64,000 nt of DNA from Candidatus Methanomethylophilaceae archaeon (GTDB lineage Archaea > Thermoplasmatota > Thermoplasmata > Methanomassiliicoccales > Methanomethylophilaceae), in assembly GCA_017524805.1 (NCBI GenBank), contig JAFXUX010000031.1:1-64000 (forward strand), given 5' to 3'. Position numbers and translations under genes: made by a program. Below the pieces are notes generated by a model. The model was not told the DNA's origin. It saw only the letters and a list, made by a program, of their open reading frames with translations, and did not search any database. Every line of letters starts with the position of its first letter. Position 1 is the first letter of the stretch. Shown piece by piece: positions 25,698-34,334 of this stretch.

Positions 25698-26366
25698 ATG
25701 AAAGCGCTGATCGTCGCGGGGAGCATGAACGCCGATGGCATCACCGCAAGGATGTGCGGATATGCGGCCGATGCCCTCCGCGGATTGGGTTGGGAGGCTC
25801 GGATCGTTTTTCCGTCTGGGATGGACATACGCCACTGCTCAGGGTGCGGGAAATGCGCGTCCGGAGTATGCGCGATCGACGACGACATGGCCGAAATCCT
25901 GGATGCCGTCGAAGGGTCTGACCTCTTGATTCTGGCGTCTCCGATACATTTCAGCGGCCCTTCTTCTCTGATAAAAACCGTCATGGATCGGTTCCAACCT
26001 TATTGGTGGAAAGGGTCTCATGGAGGAAGGATGGCAGCTATGCTCTGCGGAGGAAGCCCGAACGCCCGCTTCTCATGCGCCGTGGCTGAGATGAGAGCGC
26101 TTTCGATAACGGCTGGAATGGGGTGGGCGGGCCATCTCGAATTCCCGGGAACCGACGACCGCGGGGGAAAAGGCCTGAAAGAGGCTGTCGGAGACTTCGT
26201 CTGCGATATCGTCACAGAGCGACGTGGAATATCTTGTTCGCGAAGGAAGCCGGCACGGAGGCGTATCTGGCCCCCGGGAACGGGATTGCGGATGGGCACA
26301 TGTCCTCTATGGATTCCCATTGTCTGTCCGTCAGGGACATGTCCGAGTCGACCACGCATATCCTGA
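25698..26366 (+). CDS. NAD(P)H-dependent FMN reductase / iron-sulfur flavoprotein family
   Basis: The open frame is 222 residues; the recognisable flavodoxin-like part covers about 175. The N-terminus KALIVAGSMNADGITARM is the phosphate-binding loop for FMN. CSGCGKCASGVCAIDDDM is the cysteine motif of iron-sulfur flavoproteins, and ASPIHFSGPSSLIKTVMDR is the second FMN contact. Family members end near the equivalent of DIVTERR. After that the frame continues 155 bp into the convergent gene with a Pro/Arg/Cys-rich tail that looks non-native. A redox role using ferredoxin or NAD(P)H is inferred. Confidence 0.8.
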   Translation: MKALIVAGSMNADGITARMCGYAADALRGLGWEARIVFPSGMDIRHCSGCGKCASGVCAIDDDMAEILDAVEGSDLLILASPIHFSGPSSLIKTVMDRFQPYWWKGSHGGRMAAMLCGGSPNARFSCAVAEMRALSITAGMGWAGHLEFPGTDDRGGKGLKEAVGDFVCDIVTERRGISCSRRKPARRRIWPPGTGLRMGTCPLWIPIVCPSGTCPSRPRIS

Positions 26367-26841
26367 AGTAATTCATGTCCATGAGCTCGTCCAAGATATC
26401 CTCCACATATGATTTCCTTCCTCCCCTGCGGATTCCCATCCCGTCAGCGACGTAGACCGCGGGGATGAAGCTGTCCGATACGTCCATTATGTCCTTCAGT
26501 ATGGCATCCGAGAGGGAGACATGGTAAGGGGAGATGATCATGTCCGCGGAGGAATTGAACGCGTCCATGAGGTCTTCCGTCGTCTCGATCGAAGTCATCA
26601 GCCATAGGTAAGCCCCTCTTACTCTCAGACGTTTCATTACGCCCTCGCAGAACCATCCCTATCTGAGGCTGTTCACATCCGCGGCGATTATCGGCGACCT
26701 TTCCTCGGTAATGATTATGCCTCTGAGGGCAGACAACGGCATCAGCGGCCCTTCCAAGACCGGTCTGCCGCCTTCGAACCGCCCCTCGGAGATTCTCACC
26801 TTCCCATCCTCGTAGACAGCGAACACCGCCGGAATATCCAT
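26212..26841 (-). CDS. Conserved-looking protein of unknown function with one in-frame amber codon (possible pyrrolysine)
   Basis: ATG 26841 to TGA 26212 is one continuous frame of 210 codons if TAG at 26659-26661 (codon 61) is read through. Upstream are 60 residues beginning MDIPAVFAVYEDGKVRISEG. Downstream, with no shift of frame, comes GWFCEGVMKRLRVRGAYLWL and another 130 residues of ordinary composition. Without readthrough the downstream part would start at ATG 26637. No family was recognised; alternating strands and helices (LMTSIETTEDLMDAF, ISPYHVSLSDAILKDIM) suggest an alpha/beta fold. The 3' end overlaps the flavoprotein frame by 155 bp. Confidence 0.65.
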
Positions 26842-26940
26842 GCGCCAGAAATTTTGGATTTGGTATTTGGATATGTTGCAGAATCCTTTATGCGATAGGT
26901 TATTAACCTGCGCAGAGCGATGACCGTCCGAGGTTCAGAA

Positions 26941-27315
26941 ATGAGCAGAACTTTCGTTTGTTCAAAATGCGGCACCGCGGTCGATCTCATCTACAAGGGA
27001 GGGTGCTTCCCCAGCTGCTGCGGATCCCCCATGACCCCGGTAGAGCCCAAAACCGACGATTTCGCCAAAGAGAAGCATGTCCCTTACATCGAGAAGAAGG
27101 ACGGGGGATTCCTGGTCAAAGTAGGCAAAGAGGCCGCCCACCCCATGGCCGATGACCACTACATCGTGTATATCCAGATCTGCGCCGACGGCATCCTCAT
27201 GAGGAAATACCTCAAACCCGGAGACGCTCCCGAGGCTTTCTTCCCCACTTCCGCCGAGAAAGTCACCGCATGGGAGTTCTGCAACAAGCACGGCCTCTGG
27301 AAATCCAACCAGTGA
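26941..27315 (+). CDS. Desulfoferrodoxin / superoxide reductase
   Basis: 124 residues. An N-terminal desulforedoxin-like domain (CSKCGTAV ... CFPSCCGSPM) binds one iron with Cys ligands. The neelaredoxin domain supplies the Fe(His)4Cys centre: KHVPYIEKKDG, HPMADDHYIVYIQI and CNKHG near the C-terminus. It reduces superoxide to peroxide, the normal oxygen defence of strict anaerobes. GAGGT is 7 bases before ATG 26941. It is a single-gene unit. Confidence 0.93.
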   Translation: MSRTFVCSKCGTAVDLIYKGGCFPSCCGSPMTPVEPKTDDFAKEKHVPYIEKKDGGFLVKVGKEAAHPMADDHYIVYIQICADGILMRKYLKPGDAPEAFFPTSAEKVTAWEFCNKHGLWKSNQ

Positions 27316-27419
27316 TTCCGTATTAAACTAAAATCTCAAACCCTGCGGATCGGATTCCGTCCGCAGGCCATTTCTTTTTCATAATTATGAAAGGCAGGGG
27401 GATGGTTCCCCCATGTTTC

Positions 27420-30089
27420 TCAGCACGCGAAGTAACCGTGCGTCTTGAGCATCCTCTTCTTGACGAGGTGCGACCCGAAGAAGTAGAATACTGCGATGAA
27501 CGGCATCCAAAGCAGCGACCACAGCGGGATGGGAAGCACTCCTTCCATGCCTACGGATTCCGCGATGGCAAGCCACAGGTCTCCGGTGAACGGAAGCAGC
27601 GTTCCGGCTGCCAGCGCGAGTATGGTGGTCACAACGAGGATGTTGGATGGCCAGCTCCTGAAGAATGGGAGCTTGTTGGTACGCACGATGTGTATCGCCC
27701 AAACCTGCATCCAGTACTGCTCTATGCACCACAGGGTCTCGAACAGTAGCTCCACGTTGGTGCCGCTCAGGTCTTCCCTGGCGAGGATGGCGGCGGCGGC
27801 GCTGTCGAACCCTTCGAAGGGAATGGTAGCGAAGACCACGAAGATCATGAATGCCCATGTCATCAGGTCTGTCAGAGGGCACATCAGCCCGTATCTGAAC
27901 ATGACGTTCTTCAGGTTGATGGCATCCCATTTCCTTGGTTCGCGGACGAATTCGTCTTCAACTTTGTCCCACGGGATGACCAGGCAGGCGAAGTCGTTGA
28001 TCAGGTTGAAGATCAGGATCATAATCGCGCCCATAGGCTCGAAGTTGAACAGCAGAGTCGCTATGATCAGCGAGAACATGTATCCGAAGTTGATCGAACC
28101 GATCATCTTGACGTACTTTATGCTGTTGACGTAGACTTTTCTGCCTTCTATGGCTCCGTTCTTGAGTATGCCCAGATCCTTTTCCAGCAGGATCATGTTG
28201 GCGGTGTCCTTGGCGATGTCGGTTCCGGTGTCCACCGAGATGCTGACGTCGGCGTTCTTCATGGCGACGACATCGTTTATCCCGTCTCCCATCAGGCCGA
28301 CGGTGTGGCCGTTTCCGCGAAGGGTGGTGACTATCCTGGATTTGTTTTCGGGGGTGAGCCTTGCGAACACGTTGCATGTTTCCACTGCGGTCTTCAGTTC
28401 TTCGTCTGACATGGCGTCTATCGCTTCGCCGACGAGGATTTCCTTGCCTTCGATGCCTATCTCGTCGCAGACGTACCCGGAAACGTATTCGTTGTCACCT
28501 GTGAGCACTTTGACGGCTATGCCATAATCGGCCAGATCCTTGATCGCGGTCTTGGCGGTGGGCTTCACGGGATCGATGAACACGACGAATCCGTCGAATA
28601 TGAGGTCGCATTCGTCCGCAGAGGTGACGTTGGTCCCATCGGGCATGAACTTGTGCGCAACCGCAAGGACGCGCATGCCTTTGCTGCTGTACCACTCCAC
28701 GAGCCCCATGATGTCGTTGATGGTGCTGTCGTCGAGAACCTGGATGTCCCTGTTCTCGTCGGTGTACCCGGAGGAGATCTCGAGGATCTCAGCCACCGCT
28801 CCTTTGGTGATCATCATGTCGACGTCATCATTCTTCTCGACGACGACGGTGGCTCTCCTTCTGATGAAGTCGAACGGTATGTCGGCGACGAATTTGTACC
28901 CGTCCAGCTCGTCGGAGAGGCCGTTGTCTTCCGCATACTCATCGATCGCCCAATCTATCTGGTTGGTTGCCGAAGTCAGGTTCTTGCTGTTCAGGCAGGT
29001 AAAGATCTCTATCGTATGGCTGGGGTTGCCGTAGACATCGTTGCACGACTCGAGGGAAATCCTGTTCTGAGTGAGGGTCCCGGTTTTGTCCGAGCAAAGG
29101 ACATCCATGGCTCCGAAGTTCTGGATCGAGGTGACGTCCTTGACGATGACTTTGTTCTTCGACATGTCGATGGCGCCCTTCGCAAGGTTGGTCGATACGA
29201 TGGTCGCCAGCATCTCGGGCATGAGGCCTATCGCCAAAGTCAGCGAGAAGATGACGGCTTCCATGATCCCATCGAAAGTGAACTCTCCGCAGTTGAAGTA
29301 GCTCTTGGCAACCATTATGAGGAAGACCGGGGGGACCATGTAGAGCATGATCTTGATCAGAACCGACGCGATCGCTTTGCTTCCTTTGTCATAGGTGGTC
29401 GCAGATCTCTTCTTGGAGAGCTCTTCTGCCATGCTCCCGAAGATGGTGTCGTCACCGACGGAGACGACTATCGCTTCCGCGGAGCCCCCGATGACGCTGG
29501 TTCCCATGAAGGCCATGTTGTTGCATCCGAGGATGTTTCCCACGCTGGCGCTGGGTTCGGTGACTTTCGTGACAGGCCCAGATTCGCCGGTAAGCGAGGA
29601 TTGGTCCACCTGCAGGTGGTTTGATTTCAGTATTCTCACGTCGGCGGGGATGACGTCGCCGGTGTCAAGTATGATTATATCTCCGACGACCAGCTCTTTG
29701 GAGTCCATCTCCACCTCTACGCCTTCGCGGCGCACGGTTATGATCGTAGTGACCATGCTGACCAGTTTGGACGCGGCTTTGCTGCTGCGGGTCTCCTGGA
29801 TGAAGGTCATGGTTCCGCTGACGACAATCAGAGTCGTGAGGATTACAAAATAAATGATGTCCGGGTCCAGAATCATCCAAAGGATGTCTATGACGGCCAG
29901 TGCGATTATGAAAATGTTGACGAATGCGTGATAAAGCCTTTTCAGAACGATATGTTTGTTATGGTTGGTGACTTCATTTTTCCCGTATTGAATGCGGGAT
30001 GTCGTCACTTCTTCGTTATAAAGCCCATTTTCGTTGCTTCCGAGAAGCTTCACCATTGTCTCCCCGTTCAAGGACGCGGCCGACTTCAT
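27420..30089 (-). CDS. Magnesium-transporting P-type ATPase (MgtA/MgtB type)
   Basis: 889 residues from ATG 30089; the frame begins with GTG at 30140. P3B-type ATPase importing Mg2+. DKTGTLTQNRI holds the phosphorylated Asp, TGES is the dephosphorylation loop (SLTGESGPV), GDGINDVVAMKNADV is the hinge, and ten membrane helices are spread as expected, with GLMPEMLATIVSTNLAKGA after the fourth helix. The leader of about 40 nt lies downstream of GCTTTAAGTC. No Mg2+ riboswitch is recognisable. Divergent from the serpin gene. Confidence 0.93.
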   Translation of the reverse strand: MKSAASLNGETMVKLLGSNENGLYNEEVTTSRIQYGKNEVTNHNKHIVLKRLYHAFVNIFIIALAVIDILWMILDPDIIYFVILTTLIVVSGTMTFIQETRSSKAASKLVSMVTTIITVRREGVEVEMDSKELVVGDIIILDTGDVIPADVRILKSNHLQVDQSSLTGESGPVTKVTEPSASVGNILGCNNMAFMGTSVIGGSAEAIVVSVGDDTIFGSMAEELSKKRSATTYDKGSKAIASVLIKIMLYMVPPVFLIMVAKSYFNCGEFTFDGIMEAVIFSLTLAIGLMPEMLATIVSTNLAKGAIDMSKNKVIVKDVTSIQNFGAMDVLCSDKTGTLTQNRISLESCNDVYGNPSHTIEIFTCLNSKNLTSATNQIDWAIDEYAEDNGLSDELDGYKFVADIPFDFIRRRATVVVEKNDDVDMMITKGAVAEILEISSGYTDENRDIQVLDDSTINDIMGLVEWYSSKGMRVLAVAHKFMPDGTNVTSADECDLIFDGFVVFIDPVKPTAKTAIKDLADYGIAVKVLTGDNEYVSGYVCDEIGIEGKEILVGEAIDAMSDEELKTAVETCNVFARLTPENKSRIVTTLRGNGHTVGLMGDGINDVVAMKNADVSISVDTGTDIAKDTANMILLEKDLGILKNGAIEGRKVYVNSIKYVKMIGSINFGYMFSLIIATLLFNFEPMGAIMILIFNLINDFACLVIPWDKVEDEFVREPRKWDAINLKNVMFRYGLMCPLTDLMTWAFMIFVVFATIPFEGFDSAAAAILAREDLSGTNVELLFETLWCIEQYWMQVWAIHIVRTNKLPFFRSWPSNILVVTTILALAAGTLLPFTGDLWLAIAESVGMEGVLPIPLWSLLWMPFIAVFYFFGSHLVKKRMLKTHGYFAC

Positions 30090-30263
30090 TCTTTGATCAG
30101 GAGGAATCGAACCATTTACCACGCTGGCTGCTATAATCACATAGGACTTAAAGCAATCTCCGAGGAGGCGTCAGAAACTCCCTTTATATCGGCTGGTATC
30201 AGCCATTTCCTATGTGTCCGAGGCTCATACCCTTCTAACGGCCCGCATAGCGGATGTTCCGAG

Positions 30264-30276
30264 AAGGATAAATCCC
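30264..30276 (+). promoter_or_regulatory. TATA box of the serpin gene
   Basis: AGGATAAATCC is centred about 27 bases before ATG 30297, implying a leaderless mRNA. Confidence 0.5.
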
Positions 30277-30296
30277 AGCACGGCAATCGACGGCGC

Positions 30297-31571
30297 ATGA
30301 AAGCTTTGCCTGTGATCGCGGTCGCTGCGGCATTGCTGATCGTCGCTGCGGCTCTTTGCATTCCTGGGAGCACGGAGGAGCGCAGGCTTCCTCTGGAATT
30401 CCACGTCCCTGACGTCTCCGACATGGATGTTAAGGACGGCGCAGTCCCATCCGGAAGCGTCAACGCCCTCGGATGGGATTGTTTCGATGCCGCCGATGGC
30501 GGGAACATCCTGCTCTCGCCGTATGGGATATACTTCGCACTGGGCATGCTGGCCAACGGCTCTGAATCCGGGTCCGAGGCGGAAAAGGAGATGCTCGGAA
30601 TCCTCCATTCCGACGGCATCGATTCTCTGAATGCGTATCTGGATTCCCTTTTGGCTGCGAACGGGGAGGAGTTCGTCTCCTGCGGAATGGTGATGGTGGA
30701 CCGCTCTGCCGTCGCCGGGACGTCCGTGTCCGAGGATTTCGCCAAGGCTGTGGTGAGGTATTGCGGCGGCGCGGTATCGGAAGCCGATTTCTCGGGGGAT
30801 TTGGATGCCGTGAAGGCTCTGATCAAGGAATGGGTCAGCGAGAAGACCTGCGGCCTGATCCCGGATTACGAGTCGATAGCCACGGAAGATACGGTATGCG
30901 ACCTGCTGAACGTGGTGCATTTCAAGGGAAGCTGGAACGTTCCTTTCGATTCCGATCTGACGTATGACGAATATTTCCATGGCGACGGCGGCTCTGTCTC
31001 ACTGGTTCCGATGATGCATGGGACTCTCAAAGGCGTGCGCTATCACGAGGATTCCAGATTCAGGGGAATCCAGCTGGAATACGATTCCGAGCTTCGGGAA
31101 GGCCTTTGCATGCGCATCATCCTTCCTAAGGATCCCTCCTCGACAGAGGTTCTGAAGGAATGGAAGTCAGAATCCTGGGAGAACAGGGAGGCTTTCATGG
31201 GGAAGCTGGGATCTCCGGCCCTTGTCGATGCCGATATCTCTCTGCCCAAGCTGGATCTTTCTGAATCTCTGGATCTGAAAAAAATCCTGTCGGAGCTCGG
31301 TCTGAGCGAATCTGCAACGTTCAGCGGGATGATAGATGGCGTTCCGCTGTCAGTGGAAGGCGGGAAGCATCAGGCTAGGATGATAGTCGACGAGGAAGGC
31401 ACCGAAGCGGCCGCCGTCACGGAGATAACGATGGAAAAGCTGTCCGTCATCCCCGGATCCGATCTGTCAATAGTGGAATTCCGCTGCGATATCCCGTTCC
31501 TGATGGCCATCGTGGACGAGGAGACAGGAGCGGATCTGTTCGTCGGATACGTGGGCGACGCATCTCTTTGA
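30297..31571 (+). CDS. Secreted serpin (serine protease inhibitor)
   Basis: 424 residues. A signal peptide or N-terminal anchor (residues 1-22, ALPVIAVAAALLIVAAALC) is followed by a complete serpin fold: NILLSPYGIYFALGMLANGS, LLNVVHFKGSWNVPFD, and the C-terminal DIPFLMAIVDEETGADLFVG. The reactive-loop hinge DEEGTEAAAVT has the small residues required for loop insertion, so it should be inhibitory. Counting from the hinge Glu (P17) puts P1-P1' at Leu-Ser (KL/SV), which would suit chymotrypsin- or elastase-like proteases. The target is unknown; host or neighbouring-microbe proteases are plausible for a gut methanogen. Confidence 0.9.
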   Translation: MKALPVIAVAAALLIVAAALCIPGSTEERRLPLEFHVPDVSDMDVKDGAVPSGSVNALGWDCFDAADGGNILLSPYGIYFALGMLANGSESGSEAEKEMLGILHSDGIDSLNAYLDSLLAANGEEFVSCGMVMVDRSAVAGTSVSEDFAKAVVRYCGGAVSEADFSGDLDAVKALIKEWVSEKTCGLIPDYESIATEDTVCDLLNVVHFKGSWNVPFDSDLTYDEYFHGDGGSVSLVPMMHGTLKGVRYHEDSRFRGIQLEYDSELREGLCMRIILPKDPSSTEVLKEWKSESWENREAFMGKLGSPALVDADISLPKLDLSESLDLKKILSELGLSESATFSGMIDGVPLSVEGGKHQARMIVDEEGTEAAAVTEITMEKLSVIPGSDLSIVEFRCDIPFLMAIVDEETGADLFVGYVGDASL

Positions 31572-31618
31572 CGATCGATTCTATGGGAAGCTGTATGCCA
31601 TCTAAGAGATGAGGTTCT

Positions 31619-31852
31619 ATGATAAAGGCAGAGATACGCATAGATTATCCGGACGAAAGGACCGCCCGCGCGGTTTTCGATGCTCTGGCCCCGGACAACG
31701 CGGGGTATGTAGAATCCGCTCTCGAAGGCGCTTCCATAGTTCTCAGGGCGGAGTCAGAGACCGCCGGGACCATGAGGAATACCGCCGACGATCTCATGGC
31801 ATGCGTCAAGGCGGCCGAAGATTCCATAGGGGCTACGGGCCAACCCAATTAA
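31619..31852 (+). CDS. KEOPS complex subunit Pcc1
   Basis: 77 residues, the usual length. KAEIRIDYPDERTARAVFDAL then EGASIVLRAESETAGTMRNT and a C-terminal helix are typical of Pcc1, the dimerising subunit that links KEOPS and helps bind tRNA for t6A synthesis. The GATGAGG ribosome site lies just upstream of ATG 31619. tgtA, another tRNA-modification gene, follows 24 bp later and is probably co-transcribed. Stop TAA. Confidence 0.82.
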   Translation: MIKAEIRIDYPDERTARAVFDALAPDNAGYVESALEGASIVLRAESETAGTMRNTADDLMACVKAAEDSIGATGQPN

Positions 31853-31876
31853 TATCAAGACAAGTTAACGTCGGAT

Positions 31877-33802
31877 ATGTTCGAGATCATAAAGCGCGAT
31901 GGCATGGCGCGCATGGGCAGATTCGAGGTCCACGGGAAGGTCGTGGAGACCCCTGCCCTGCTTCCGGTTGTGAATCCCAAGATAAACACCGTGCCTCCGC
32001 GCGAGCTTTACGAAAGGTTCGGGTTCAAAGCCCTGATCACCAATTCATACATAATCAAGAATTCGCCGGAGCTCAAAGATAAGGCTCTGGAGCTGGGACT
32101 GCACGGTCTGCTCGACTATCCCGGCGTCATCATGACCGATTCCGGGACTTTCCAGTCCCATATGTACGGAGAGGTCGATCTCACAAACGAGGAGATAGTC
32201 CAGTTCCAGAAGGACATCGGGACGGACATCGGGACTGTGCTGGACATCTTTACCGAGCCTTTCTGGACCAAGGAGCAGACGGCCGAATCCATAGTTACGA
32301 CTTTGGAGAGAACGGAGAAAGCCTGCGAAATGAAGGGCGACATGCTCATCAACGGTGTCATCCAAGGCTCGGTATACCAGGATTTGAGGGAGGATTGCGC
32401 CAGGAAGATGGCTTCCATGGACATAGACGTCCACCCCATAGGCGGCGTCGTCCCTCTGATGGAGCAATACCGCTATTCCGAGCTCGTCGATGTGGTCATG
32501 GCTTCCAAAAGGGGCATAAACCACAGCCGCCCCGTCCACCTGTTCGGCGCCGGCCACCCTATGATTCTGGCCCTTGCCACTCTGATGGGATGCGATCTGT
32601 TCGATTCCGCTGGGTACGCCAAATTCGCCAGAGACGACAGGATGATGTTCATCGACGGAACGTTCAGGCTTGCCGACATGAAATCTTTGGATTGCGATTG
32701 CCCAGCGTGCCGCGGGCGCAGAGTCGAGGAGCTCCGCGGGCTGGACAAGAAGAGCAGGACGAAGATAATCGCCGAGCACAATCTGTATCAGATCACGCGC
32801 GAGCTGGCTCTCGTCAGGCGCTATCTTCAGGAAGGTCGCCTCTGGGAGCTGGCCGAGATCCGCTGCAGGGCCCATCCTGCTTTGTTGGACGCTCTCCGCA
32901 GGCTGAAAGAGCATCAGGCTCAGATGGAGCTCAGCGACCCCCTCAGCAGGGACGGAGCCATATTCTATACTGGCTCGGAGTCCCGCGGAAGGCCGGTCTA
33001 TCTGAGATATCTGGACAGGCTTGGGAAAAGATACGTGCCTCCGACCGACAAAGCCGTCCTGTTCCCGGATTGCCAGGGCAAGCCGTACAGCAGGCCGTAT
33101 GCCGAGGATTTCGACAGGGCAAGGAAGGCGGGATACACCCCCATTGTGGTCTCCCCGTTCGGACCGGTTCCGGCGGAGCTGGATGAGATGTACCCTCTGG
33201 CCCAATCTCTCTTCCCCTCGATACAGGATGATGAGACCGAGAACGAATCTGAAAGGCTGACATTCCAGTTTTTGAGCATGATGGGATTCAGAAAGGCGAT
33301 AGAGCCTGGTCAGATTCCGGATGGGGGCTCCATAGAATACGATGCCGACATGCTCAGGGCGAAAGCCGTGGCGAGGTATCAGTTCGGGAACGAGGCCGCG
33401 GATGCTCTTTTCAGAGGCGAGGTGACGTTCGTCAAGAGCAAGAAGACCGGCAAAATAAGGAACGTCATATCGGATGGCGAGCACGTTCTCTCGATGCGCG
33501 CCGGAGACGGGCTGTATACTCTCAGATTGGAGGGAGCGAAGAGAATCGTCTCGTCGGTTCCAGCACCATATATGCGTGTGGCGATCATGGATGATGCCGT
33601 CCCATTCGTTGCCGACGGGCGCAACGTGTTCGCACAGTTCGTGCTGTCCTGCGATCCTGAGCTGCGCCCGATGGAGGAGGCCATAGTGACCGACAAGGAC
33701 GGCAATCCCGTGGCCACCGGCCGCATGTTCCTGACGCCCAAAGAGATACCTTTCATGAAGAAAGGCATCGCAGTCAAGGTCCGCACCGGCGCCGAGGAAT
33801 GA
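31877..33802 (+). CDS. tgtA: tRNA-guanine(15) transglycosylase (archaeosine synthesis)
   Basis: 641 residues. Exchanges G15 of archaeal tRNAs for preQ0 on the way to archaeosine. The catalytic domain carries VIMTDSGTFQSHMYG with the general-acid Asp and HPIGGVVPLMEQYRY, and the zinc site CDCPACRG plus a later His. The C-terminal half holds the archaeal C1/C2 domains and a PUA domain (about 565-641) that reaches the D arm of tRNA. Fused, full-length enzymes of this kind are normal in Euryarchaeota. Confidence 0.95.
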   Translation: MFEIIKRDGMARMGRFEVHGKVVETPALLPVVNPKINTVPPRELYERFGFKALITNSYIIKNSPELKDKALELGLHGLLDYPGVIMTDSGTFQSHMYGEVDLTNEEIVQFQKDIGTDIGTVLDIFTEPFWTKEQTAESIVTTLERTEKACEMKGDMLINGVIQGSVYQDLREDCARKMASMDIDVHPIGGVVPLMEQYRYSELVDVVMASKRGINHSRPVHLFGAGHPMILALATLMGCDLFDSAGYAKFARDDRMMFIDGTFRLADMKSLDCDCPACRGRRVEELRGLDKKSRTKIIAEHNLYQITRELALVRRYLQEGRLWELAEIRCRAHPALLDALRRLKEHQAQMELSDPLSRDGAIFYTGSESRGRPVYLRYLDRLGKRYVPPTDKAVLFPDCQGKPYSRPYAEDFDRARKAGYTPIVVSPFGPVPAELDEMYPLAQSLFPSIQDDETENESERLTFQFLSMMGFRKAIEPGQIPDGGSIEYDADMLRAKAVARYQFGNEAADALFRGEVTFVKSKKTGKIRNVISDGEHVLSMRAGDGLYTLRLEGAKRIVSSVPAPYMRVAIMDDAVPFVADGRNVFAQFVLSCDPELRPMEEAIVTDKDGNPVATGRMFLTPKEIPFMKKGIAVKVRTGAEE

Positions 33803-33845
33803 GAAACATGCCGGCAGGGGCATCCCCGCCGGTTTTTATCTGAAA

Positions 33846-34247
33846 TCAGTTCATCACTGGAAGGTCATTCTTCACGCCGTCGGCGTAGACCTTCGCTATG
33901 GCGTTCTTCATGATCGTATCGGGTACGTCTTCGGCGTATTCCCTCTTCCAATCGAGGATCGGGCGCCCGAAAGTCACTTTTCCGGGTTGGTCAGGGTCGT
34001 CGTCGGCTTCGAGATATTTGATCGCCAGCCCGTCTACGATTTCCTGGACGCTTTTTCCGTTGATTATGATGGAGCTCGATCCGCTTTCTATTTTTGTCTC
34101 TTTGAAGGTGCAGGGGATATCTTCCATCTCCAAGTCGCACATCAGGTCTTTGATGTACGAAACCATCGCTGCGGAGGACCTTCTTCTGACTACGGGGTCG
34201 TCTATAGGCGCATCCGTGTGCCTGTACTCTATTTCTATCCTGACCAT
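33846..34247 (-). CDS. Small conserved archaeal protein (DUF2703-like, tentative)
   Basis: 133 residues with no certain family. The segment DIPCTFKETKIESGSSSIII followed by NGKSVQEIVDGL resembles the DUF2703 pattern in which a thioredoxin-like fold ends in an INGK(P/S) loop. The rest, FGRPILDWKREYAEDVPDTI, is unrecognised. A TATA-like GTTTTAAGTATG is centred 25 bases before ATG 34247. Convergent with tgtA and divergent from the surface protein. Confidence 0.55.
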   Translation of the reverse strand: MVRIEIEYRHTDAPIDDPVVRRRSSAAMVSYIKDLMCDLEMEDIPCTFKETKIESGSSSIIINGKSVQEIVDGLAIKYLEADDDPDQPGKVTFGRPILDWKREYAEDVPDTIMKNAIAKVYADGVKNDLPVMN

Positions 34248-34302
34248 GGACTCTAATCCCCCGTCATACTTAAAACGATGGCGGTACGCCTTTGAAGGTT
34301 CT

Positions 34303-34314
34303 GTTTTTATCCGA
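34303..34314 (+). promoter_or_regulatory. TATA box of the transglutaminase-like surface protein
   Basis: GTTTTTATCCGA is centred about 27 bases before ATG 34335, implying a leaderless mRNA. Confidence 0.5.
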
Positions 34315-34334
34315 GTATTGCGATTCTCCCGGCA

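Noticed and set aside
28653-29624. Open frame opposite the Mg2+ ATPase
   Set aside because: Antisense shadow, composition dominated by Asp/Gly/Arg, no domain.
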